Shown: positions 12,201-23,461 of the stretch, piece after piece
Numbering within the stretch: position 1 is the first letter of the stretch
How the letters are laid out: each line of letters opens with the position of its first letter
Source: Thermomucor indicae-seudaticae
Lineage: Eukaryota > Mucoromycota > Mucoromycetes > Mucorales > Lichtheimiaceae
Direction: 5' to 3'
Length of the DNA: 38,981 bases
Assembly: GCA_000787465.1 (NCBI GenBank)
Contig: JSYX01000318.1
Location: 1 to 38,981 of the forward strand
Notes under the pieces: model-generated
Told to the model about the DNA's origin: nothing
Database searches by the model: none
Seen by the model: the letters and a program-made list of their open reading frames with translations, nothing else
Program-made: the position numbers and the translations under genes

Positions 12201-13366
12201 TTTGATTCCTGCGCGTCCTGGCGACAAGCAGCAAGTTCAGAGAAAGCGGCATATTGGCAATGGTAGTTGGAAATGCATAAAAGTGGTGAGAAACCTTCAT
12301 GCTGAATCTCTTCATTTGATCAGATATCGTATGCATCGTTTTTGTGGAAGGAAGGCAACCTTTCAATCCTGCAGCAATCAAATCACAATTCCTGCATGTC
12401 TTTATCGTTGTACACCAGGAAGAATGGAATGGCTGCGTCGGGTGGAGGTTAGTTTCTTTTATGTAGGTTCCAAAAGGGTGATAGCGGTCCAACCATCTTT
12501 TTACAGGGTAGAAACAGCCATGGCTGAACACGTACCGAGTTTTGGACCACCTTTACCAGAAAAGGCCATCTTTTATGACGAAGCTGCCTTGCGATCTTTC
12601 TTGCTGGCCAAATGTAAGTATTCATGCGGAGAGCGCTGGAAGTATGCAGTTAAGTGAGGTTTATTTGCGCATCTTAGTAATCAACGCAGAGTACGCTGCA
12701 TACAAGTCGCCCAAATTCACCCAACCCATGGCTCGAGCACGCGAAGGGATTCTTGCTAATATCGTTGAGAAATGTTATAAACTTGCACAAGACGTCGATA
12801 TTTCGTTTCGCGGCAACCACCGTAAGTCGTCATCAATTTCATCAGATCGAAGCAGTCGCAGTGGTGCTGGTTGCAATCATGAATCAGTTGCACCAACGCC
12901 TTCTCGATCCAGCATGATCAAAGAATTCTCTGAAGGACTCGCTTCTCTTGGTCGTCGCCGTAGTGCCCAAGAAAACCCCGATAATCAGGGGAAGCAGACG
13001 CGTCCGTCTAGACAGCGGAAAGGAAATGAGGTAGAAGGTAAATTATATACGCGTCTCCTGTGTGATTCTGTATTCAATTGAATCTCTTGCAGGAGTGCCA
13101 CAGCAACGGAGCCGGTCAGAGCAGGAATTCAAACAGCCCTCCGCATCGCCACTAGTTACATCACGATCAAGCGGTGCCGTCCTGCAAAACTCTTCCAATA
13201 AAAAAGATGGTAATGAAGAAACGACTAAAGGGCTTATACGTTTTACTAACTAGTGGGTTTAGAGCGGGCTGGCGTTAGGCATCGCGCACAGAATATACTC
13301 ACATCGAGGCTCCCTGCTATTGGCGGAGCCGGTCGTCGAACAGCCACAACACAACAACAATTCTAA
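9250..13366 (+). CDS. Rap-GAP domain GTPase-activating protein
   Basis: Eleven exons (9250-10497, 10551-11147, 11210-11557, 11619-11831, 11901-12075, 12131-12262, 12324-12447, 12507-12613, 12678-13037, 13093-13209, 13254-13366) give about 1177 aa. The first ~520 residues are Ser/Thr/Arg-rich and disordered. A conserved part begins near 615, and the Rap-GAP core spans about 800-1010: RYKFGVMYVKEGQ, AYHVSTLIP, RKRHIGNDIVCIVFVEG, and then VPSFGPPLPEKAIF. His901 and Asn904 in HIGN correspond to the conserved His and the 'asparagine thumb' of Rap1GAP, so the domain should be active, probably on a Rap/Rsr1-like GTPase. The C-terminal tail is basic and Ser-rich. The intron after 11831 starts with GC rather than GT. 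The last intron (13210-13253) is inferred from GTAATG and ACTAACTAG; unspliced, the protein would stop at 13253. The ATG at 9250 was chosen over a longer frame that begins without a convincing leader. Confidence 0.92.
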
Positions 13367-14245
13367 ATCAAACATGTGTCATGGCCAATTCATTTTTAGA
13401 TGCTGTCTTCCACGAATGCCGTCTGTTTTAAACCTTTTCAATTCATGTATTTTCCCCTTTGCATACTGCATTATACCGATACAACTAAAAGAAACACATC
13501 TGAGGAAGCTTGATACATTATACCACTATTTTTTTCTTGTCTGTATCATTAATGTAAACAACGGCAAGATTTACAAGTGCGGCGATCGGCGTGCACGGAC
13601 CAGATTGACTTTTTGATTTGAGTGATGCAGGGTGTCACAAACAAGCAAGACCAGGCATTTTTGTGATACTAGTGAAGTAACTGTCATTTTTTATGTCATA
13701 TTTCTCAGGAAGACAAGGTGTACGATCGAAGAAGGGCAGGGACGATTGGGGGTGGGTAAAACGGAGACAGATAGTATAAGGGAAATGTTGGGGGTTTATG
13801 GATTCAGGAAGCAGGGGATGCAAGGTAAGGAACGTAAATGTACATGTACGAAAACCCAATAGAGTAAAAATAAAAAGGAGTTGGTATAAGAGTGTTTTCA
13901 TGCGACAAGTAGAAAGCAACAGGGCATCCCCGTGTCTCATGGTTTCGCCGAGGTACGTTCCCCCCCCCCCCCAGAAAAAAGAGATTCCATATTGACCTTG
14001 TAAGCAAGCAAGAATTCCAAGCACGGAACTAAGTTTCCCGCCCATTAAATATAAGTAGCTTCTCTTTCTCTTTATTAATCTTTCGAAGGGAGAGAACACC
14101 TCCTTGACGCATTGACCTACGCACATTGCTTCAAAAGCATAACCTGTTTTCCTCCTCTTCTTTTCTTCTTCATCATAATTCTGTAACACTAACCGTTACT
14201 TGTCTGTATTGATTGCTGTATTATTGTTGTTTCTGTACGTATCCA
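13367..14245. other. Intergenic region with a 13-nt C homopolymer
   Basis: No recognisable gene is present. A run of 13 C lies at 13960-13972, followed by a short A run. A minus-strand frame of 184 codons (13635-14189) lacks an ATG start, reads through the homopolymer and resembles nothing known. The right end is CT-rich and likely contains the promoter and leader of the next gene. Confidence 0.45.
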
Positions 14246-15732
14246 ATGGATTTTGACGAGATCAAAGAAGAAAGCGGAAAGTGCGAAGCAAGCTATTATT
14301 ATGCCACGGTGGATGAGGAAGGCGCTTCAGGAGGAGGAACAACCAGCTCGTCTCCAGACGTGTCCTTGAGCTATTTGCCTGCACCGCCAGAGGAACTTTT
14401 TAACGATGAAGAACAGTTTCCCAGCGCCCAACAGTTCAATGCCATTGTTCAAGAGTATCTAGACAACCTATCGACCAAGAAACGGGACAAGGCCCTTGTG
14501 GATCGACAACGATATGAGCTGATTCTTCAAGTTCTCAGGGATCCGCGCAATACCGCCGTCTCCACAGCCCAGTTTCGCTTTTGGGTGAAGAAAATGTTTG
14601 AGCTGGTACGCATCGATCAACAAGACATTGTCTGCCACGATGGCAAGCCGGTAGCCATGCGCGAACAGATCTATGAAATACTTGTGAGCGCTCATCGAGA
14701 CGCGCATCACGGAGGACGGGACAAGACTGCTTCCCTGGTAAGTAGAGCTACTATAGCAAACTTGTGCAAGTGCTTATCTACGCGCTGTAGGTTCGTAAAA
14801 GTTATTCCTGGATTCCAAAGGAGCTTGTGGCACGCTTTGTCCGCCATTGTCCCTTTTGCGTTACTCGTCGCACCGGCTGTCAGAGTCCGATCATGGGCTA
14901 TGACATGATTATCGATGACAATAACGCGAGTACAACGCCACCACTTGGCATGCAAGATCACCATCATCAAACGCTCTCCTCAATGATGGATCAGTATTAT
15001 TATTGCCAGCCGGAGTTTCCTTTACAGGATAGACACGCATGGTCGCCCTTGGAACAACAGCATTCTTGGCTATCCCCGCATCAACCACAAAAGCAGCACT
15101 GTAGCGAGATGGCCACCGTGGAAAACAACAACAACAATACTTACTACTACTACTATTATCCAGAGGACTTTTACCCGTATCGGCATCAACCTGCTTGGTT
15201 CAACTGTCTGCAGCAGCAGCAGCAAGGAAACATGGACTATTATTATGTTAAATCAGAAGAATACAGCAACCATTCGTTCCTAGCTGGACCATCATCATCA
15301 TCAGCGCCGTTTACTTGCTCGGCACCATCAGCAGCAGTACCTGAAGTATGTCCCTACGATGGCTCATCGGTTGCAACCGCAGCCGCCGCCGCTGCAGTGG
15401 CAGCAAATAATGGAGGAGGACGAATCATGCTATCAAGATTCCAAGAGCCGTTGGACCATCAGAATGACTTTTTCAATCCTTATTGTACACTATCTCCAAG
15501 CTCTGGACAAGGTGACCAATGCAGCGATGTCCTACCTTCGTCACCCACATCGTCTTCGTCTTCTTCACTCTCGTCCTTATCCTCGCCGCCTAATCAACAA
15601 GACAACTCAAGCATTATGCCATCTACTTATGCTTCTCCAGTTCACTCGTGCTCAACTCAACCGGAAATCTATGCTCCACCTTCTTCTTCGGCATCATCAT
15701 CATCGTTGTCCTTTGATATACTTACCGTATAA
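14246..15732 (+). CDS. Integrase-type HHCC zinc-finger protein, NOL4-like
   Basis: Two exons (14246-14737, 14791-15732) encode 477 aa. Residues ~55-190 form the conserved part: an N-terminal helical region, FRFWVKKMFELV, and an HHCC zinc site (His150, His154 or His155, Cys184, Cys187) ending RFVRHCPFC. The spacing matches the integrase-type H2C2 fold, and the order FWVK, H, H, then SYSWIPKELVARF before CxxC resembles metazoan NOL4/NOL4L. The rest (190-477) is low complexity: Tyr runs, Asn and Gln runs, seven Ala, and long Ser runs, as in transcriptional regulators. No catalytic DDE domain or reverse transcriptase is present, so this is not a retroelement ORF. Role is unknown; DNA binding and gene regulation are inference. 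The 53-nt intron splits the HHCC motif between the His and Cys pairs. Confidence 0.7.
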
Positions 15733-16239
15733 TAAGCTGGACCACTTTTCCCCAAAATTCTACTATGGCAACTCTTGTCCTTTTCTTTTTATTAATTTTT
15801 CAAGTCATATATCTTAACTTATTGCGAACTTTTTTGTCTATATATGTCGTTAAAAAAAACATCACCAATTCTACACCTGCATTTCTTTTCCCTTTTGTTC
15901 TTGAATCGTATATATGCTGTCCTTTTTTTTCCTTTAAACCTTTTCAAGAATACACTTGTTACTACACATCAAAGATGACGTTGTCTTTCGTAGTGTTCTT
16001 TTAGCGATCTTCCACACTGCTAAACACAATGGTTTTCAAGAGAGACGCGTCTTGTTGGACAACATTCGGTCTCCGCATGGATAAATCTAATGCGAAATAC
16101 GCAACAAATGCAAAATAGCTGTCTTTGCAACGAAAAAATGGAATGTGTATTTGCGATTGCTAAAATACGAGTATACGATGTGAAGCAGAGTATGCTTCTT
16201 TTCGGCTTGAATTATTACAAATGCACATTATTTCAGTCT
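15733..16239. other. Convergent 3' intergenic region
   Basis: This AT-rich spacer lies between the 3' ends of the HHCC protein gene and CCT7. Open frames at 15765-16004 and 16090-16350 are low in complexity and partly antisense to CCT7; I see no gene. Confidence 0.5.
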
Positions 16240-18187
<1,948 letters not shown>

Positions 18188-19869
18188 CTAGAAAGAAAAA
18201 AAAAAGAGCAGGCGATGAGTAATTTCGTTCGGACAAAGATACGCGCGTTTCTCTTCATCATCGAGTCTCTGCTCAATCACGCCGAGTACGTCAAACGTCG
18301 AGTATATTGGGTAAGGGAGGGCGATGGCGCCTTCATCTCGTGCATCAAAGCTCCCCATGTCTCGACCACGTGTTCTATCGTGCAGTCTGCGTAATCGGCT
18401 AATTTTCAAAGCAGAGAGACTCGTTCTGAAGAAGGCTGAAAGGGTCGCTTTCGAGAAGCCAGTGAATAAGGGCATTACCATCATTGGGCGGACCATGGCG
18501 GTGGAATCGAATAGAGATGAACTTGACAGCTCTGCCGACCGTCGAGAATTTTTCTTTCAGACACGTCGGAAAGAGAATGGCAGAGAAACCCGCCCTTTTG
18601 CCATACCTCCCCGCACTGCCAGGTTATGCTCAAATAACTTGACGATACAGTTCCTTCTGGATCTTTATTTGCATTCTATGCGTCGAAAAGAGCCCTCGAT
18701 TAAAATGATTTCTGATGCAGTTTGCGCCAAAAATGCATATAAAGAGTCGCCACTTTCTCTCAGAATGACCAAGGCTTCAACGTGGCCATAGGGAACATGC
18801 AAGCATTGTTCATGCCTGTAGTTAGTCACACGAATCGAAACTTAGCTTTACCTGTTCACTTAGCCAGAGTCTGCACGCTGGTGGCGGGATAATAGTAGGA
18901 GTTTCAAGCGTGCTTACAACCATCTCCTCACCCGTCTATACTCAACTACATTAGATCAATAAATAAAGGTGTATGGGCATTGCCTGCCGTGGCCTTTGAT
19001 TCTAATGTTCGGGAGCAGGCGCCGGTTGGCCGATATTCTCACAGGTCGCACATACGAAAAGCGTATAAATTAAACCTTTGGAAGGTCAGATTCATTAGAA
19101 TGCAATGTGTTATCAAAAATGAAATGTAAGCGTTACAAGCACTTCAACCTGGATCGAATTTATGACAAAACTAGATTCTAGTATACACGTAAAAATGGTA
19201 TCTGGTGCAAAGTAAGACCTATTATCATGCGCAGATTGCAAACATGAATAGCTTGAATAACGCATTTCTTCTGACACTTCACGGCGAGGACAATATTTCT
19301 TTCGAGCCGAACGCTTCGCAAAGCGCAGTTTGACAGGCCACAGGGGCCCATGGAGATTTTCACATGCTTCAAGGTTGCGTTTGCTTGCATGAATTTGCCA
19401 AAAGTGACTGGATTTTGATGATCTCTTTGGCGTGAATCTACTTTGCGTTGCCTGTTCAAACCACTTTGCGCTCATGGATCGAAGCTGTCGCGCGGTTCAG
19501 AGGCCTGTGGAAGTATACTTGCGTAAAATTGGTGCGGGCAAGGAAAGGATCATCTGCTCTATATGAACGACGCGTTCATCTACAAGGTTTTTTTAATGAA
19601 TTGGCGTGACATGTCCCATCTAGTCAAGCGTCTCACTCTTGGACACCGCCAAAAAGTATGTAGAGTTCAAGACAAAATCAATGATCAATCTTTGTCCATA
19701 AAATCTTCGCCCATAAGACAACCCTCAATTCTCATTAGCTAACAGCTCTTGGAAATTTACTCCTCTAGGCTTCACGCGTCTCTTGCTTAACCATACTCCC
19801 CTCAAAAAGTCCAAAGCACCTTACAAACACAAACAAACACCTGTTACACAAGACGAATAGGCAATCTTC

Positions 19870-20046
19870 ATGAACGTTCAAAGGTACCTGCGAGAGCATA
19901 ACATCGCGCGCACTGCGGATCAAGGGCTCTCGCCACGCGAGCTATTTTCGAAGGTCAACCTTGGAGTCGGGGAGAAGGTCATCCGTATGGATGGAATGGG
20001 ATGGCGAACCAGCTGGCCCTGTTGGACGACCAAAAAGGCAGATTGA
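19870..20046 (+). other. Small ORF of 58 codons after a leader-like stretch
   Basis: An ATG opens a 58-codon frame beginning MNVQRYLREHNIARTADQGL. It follows an AC-rich purine-poor stretch (about 19815-19860) resembling a fungal 5' leader. The +1 frame across the same DNA is also open and would encode MEWDGEPAGPVGRPKRQ before a stop near 20079, so the true frame, if any, is unclear. No family is recognised. It may be a short gene, a leader exon or noise. Confidence 0.25.
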
Positions 20047-20793
20047 GGGAAATATGGTTAAGCAAGGAGACTGCTGAAGCCTAGAGGAGTATTACGACGT
20101 CAAGAGATGTTAACTAATGAGAATGGATGGTCGTCTTACAAGCAAAGATTTTATGATTGATCATTGCTTTGTCTTGAACTCTATAGTGACATTGCGGCTC
20201 ATAAAGACAATTCTTATCTCGTATTCTCTGTGAGCTGTCGTACAAAACGGTTATCTGCGCAAAGGCTTATGTCTTTTTTTTCTTATCATGGCATCTTTTG
20301 TGTGATTACCGTGCTGGCGATGACAGAGAATTTTGAAGTTACCAGCGTGGAGAATGCTGGTAGATCGATATCCTGATGCCCCCATGGAACCGATCGTTTC
20401 GACACATCCAACTGAATACTGTCGAGGCAGCAGCGGTTGAGAACACATACTTGTGCCTCACAATGCGTCTAAACTACATTGGAAATACCATCTTACAAAT
20501 GGAGTAACCAACGTCATAACACAAATGATTGGGCTTTTAAGACACAAAGTTTGTAGAGATACCGTGGTCAACATTCCACGCCTTGTTCTTCAGACAATCA
20601 CTCACACTGTCTTGACGTTTCCAATATGAAAGCACCCCTTTTTTTTGCCGAAGCATCTCAAAACACGTATAGATTAGTGAGACTAAAAGCCTAAGGCAAT
20701 GCTTCCATGCTGAAAGACGCATGCCTGACCGAGTTTCTGAAAAGAGAGACGTGAAAATGAAAAGTACACAACCGTCTCCTCTATTTTATTGCC

Positions 20794-21249
20794 ATGAAAC
20801 AGTGTCCGTTCATCATTGAAAGCGGTAAGAAACCATGGGAGCTCGCAGTAGAAACGCTCAGTGTTAATAACCATTGGTCTTCTTTAGGGCCTCAAGTCCA
20901 CTGGAGGAGACAGATGGTCGACCACTGCAATGCTATGCTACACCACTTGTTTGACCAGTTCACAGTGACGGTTGTCGTATTGTCGGCGTACAAGACCGAG
21001 CTTTCAATTTCCAAGGCCATCCACCAACCGCGTCAAGCGTTCATGCAGCAGGACGCCGTCAAGGCGGTGTTCCAAAAGGACCTGAGTAAGGTCGGAAGAC
21101 TTCCGTTAGACGGTCTTCATCGGACAACCTTCAGGCAAGGACTTGAACCTTCGGGAAACGTTGCTGGACGTTATCTGATTGCAAGCACGTCATATGGTAC
21201 GCATGAGCATCTCCTTGGTAGTGCTCTTTCTTTTTTCCGATCGCTGTAA
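20794..21249 (+). other. Orphan ORF of 151 codons
   Basis: An uninterrupted ATG-to-stop frame of 151 codons lies 500 bp upstream of formate dehydrogenase. The predicted protein is of ordinary composition, with no signal peptide or membrane segment that I can see, and no motif I recognise. Codon use is not obviously different from neighbours. It could be a lineage-specific gene or the relic of one; chance cannot be excluded. Confidence 0.25.
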
Positions 21250-21689
21250 CGGTGAATCATGCAACCGAATTTCCGACGGTCGGCTTAAGCGTTGCACCGA
21301 GAGAATTGCCATTGGCAGGGTCCAGTTGCAGATCCCGTCTTCGTTCACTATCATTTATCCAGTGACACAGGTTGAGCTTGTCCATTGGTAATTATACCTA
21401 GTTTGGTTTGGCGCATCCTGCACCCCACGTCCGACCAAAAGAGGTCATGTACTAGAAAACACACACAGTTATGGTGATTTTGAGTGTATACGTCCCTCCA
21501 GTGCCTTGTATATCACAACGTAATATGTTTTGTTCATCGTCAACTCGACTTCTTGTTATGCACATGCGTACCAGAAATAAACGGTTCAGAGCTTTCCCCA
21601 CGTCTCGCGTCTCAGACGGAAAAAGTTTAAAAAGTAAAGTCAGCAAGAGATTCCCACCTCGTGTGGGAGAGAGATGGTCCGGCTTCATA

Positions 21690-21700
21690 ATATATATAAA
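21690..21700 (+). promoter_or_regulatory. TATA box of the formate dehydrogenase gene
   Basis: ATATATATAAA lies 48-58 bp upstream of the ATG at 21748. This is a near-canonical TATA element, as expected for a strongly inducible gene. Confidence 0.6.
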
Positions 21701-21747
21701 GGCACGGTAGCCTTGTCGATGCGAGCAGTAATTCATCATCGTCAAAC

Positions 21748-23198
21748 ATGAAAATTCTTGCAGTCCTCTACCGCGCTGGTGCCATCGCCAAACAAGAACC
21801 TCGCATGCTGGGTATGTATGCCTTTTGATCCACTATTTCGTCATTGACCCTGATCCAACTAACCTTGCTGTCTATTAGGTTGCGTTGAGAACGAACTCGG
21901 TCTGCGCCAGTGGTTGGAATCTCAAGGTCACGAGTTCATTGTCACTGACAGCAAGGAGGGCCCTGACAACGTTTTGGACAAGGAACTTCCTACTACCGAC
22001 ATTTTGATCACCACGCCATTCCACCCAGGCTACCTTACTGCTGAACGTGAGTTGACGTCGAAAGGCTAGGCTAAATCATCGGTACACTAACTGACTATGC
22101 GACGATGCAGGCATTGCCAAGGCTCCCAACCTCAAGCTGTGTGTCACCGCCGGTGTCGGTTCCGACCACGTTGACCTTATTGCCGCCAACAAAGCCAACA
22201 TCACCGTCGCTGAGGTTACGGGCTCGAACGTCCAGTCCGTTGCTGAGCACGTCGTCATGACCATCCTCATTCTGCTCAAAAACTACAACGTTGCCCATGA
22301 ACAGATCATCCGTGGCCAGGTGAGAGACACTCGTTTTTTCAAGTATCCGATATACATATGCTAATAATAATGGCTTATTCGTTTTTCTTAGTGGAATGTC
22401 GCTGAAGTTGGTAAGAAGCTTATTTGTCTGGTTTGACCTTCAATGCATTATTACTAACGACGTTTGTCGTATAGCCGCCAAGTCGTTTGACCTCGAAGGC
22501 AAGGTCGTTGGTACCGTCGGTGCTGGTCGTATCGGTTATCGTGTGCTGGAACGTCTTAAGCCATTCGGATGCAAGGAACTGTTGTACTACGACTACCAGC
22601 CTCTCACTCCTGGTAAGAAATATTGCTTGAAACTCTGGTGGACGAATTTACTGACATGTTTCTTTAATCAGAACGTGAGGCTGCTTTGGGCGCTAAGCGT
22701 GAGACCGACTTGAAGACGATGTTGAGCAAGTGTGATGTGGTCACCATTAACTGCCCATTGCACGAGAAGACCCGTGGACTTTTCGACAAGGATCTGCTTG
22801 CCAGCTGCAAGAAGGGTAAGATTTCTCAAACGGATGGATAGACTATACGGGTTATTAACGGAAGTCTTGTTTCAGGTGCTTACATCGTCAACACTGCCCG
22901 TGGTGCTATTGTCCAACGATCAGCGATCTTGGAGGCTATCAACAGCGGCCACATCGCAGGTTACGGTGGTGACGTCTGGGACGTCCAACCTGCACCTGAG
23001 AACCACGAGTGGCGAACCATGCCCAACAATGCCATGACCCCTCACGTTTCCGGAACCAACCTCGATGCTCAGGCTCGCTACGCCGCTGGTGTCAAGGATA
23101 TCCTTGAACGCTACTTCCAAGGTCGTGCCCTCAAGCCTGAAGATGTTATCGTGCAAGGCGGTGCCTTCGCCAGCAAAGCCTATGTTCAACCTAACTAG
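21748..23198 (+). CDS. FDH1: NAD-dependent formate dehydrogenase
   Basis: Seven exons (21748-21811, 21879-22046, 22111-22319, 22392-22410, 22475-22612, 22672-22815, 22876-23198) give 354 aa, close to the usual ~365. The enzyme oxidises formate to CO2 with NAD+. Signatures are [11 protein letters not shown] (substrate loop), [23 protein letters not shown], the Rossmann loop GTVGAGRIG (166-174), the Asp in YYDYQPL that favours NAD over NADP, catalytic Arg256 in NTARGA, Gln285 in VQPAPENH and His304 in TPHVSGT. The protein starts MKILAVLY with no obvious mitochondrial presequence and ends AYVQPN, without a peroxisomal -SKL, so a cytosolic location is likely. Exon 4 is only 19 nt. The key catalytic residues expected for the family are all present. 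A TATA box precedes it. Confidence 0.97.
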
Positions 23199-23461
23199 AA
23201 TACCTTCCTCATAAACTCTACAATAAATTCGGATAGAATATAGAGTTTGTATTCATTGGCTTTCCTGTTATCCTTTTGAAAGTAATATAATGCGAGGAGT
23301 TTTGCTTTCTGTGGAAAATTGAAGCAAAGGAGCATTTGCTGGCAGCGAAACATTTTTGGCTTTCGTTGGTCAAGAACGGCAGTTAGCGCATGATCGTCTA
23401 ATAATCTGAATTTTAAACCGCTCACTTAGAGGAAGTTCCTGAGCAACGGCACCGATCCGAA

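Larger units (their letters stand above)
18188..21747. other. 3.5-kb gene-poor divergent intergenic region
   Basis: This is the longest stretch without a confident gene. It separates CCT7 from formate dehydrogenase, which are transcribed away from each other, so both promoters lie here. Four ORFs stand out (18324-18791 +, 19113-19475 -, 19870-20046 +, 20794-21249 +) but none matches a family I know. No tRNA-like A/B boxes or long repeats were seen. Confidence 0.4.

Noticed and set aside
13635..14189. 184-codon minus-strand ORF
   Set aside because: It lacks an ATG start, reads through the C homopolymer, has no domain and lies in intergenic sequence between two plus-strand genes.
18324..18791. 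155-codon plus-strand ORF
   Set aside because: It has a Lys/Arg-rich composition without domain and overlaps the CCT7 upstream region where the first exon must lie; no supporting signal.
19113..19475. 120-codon minus-strand ORF
   Set aside because: No recognisable motif, and a second minus-strand frame overlaps it; treated as chance.
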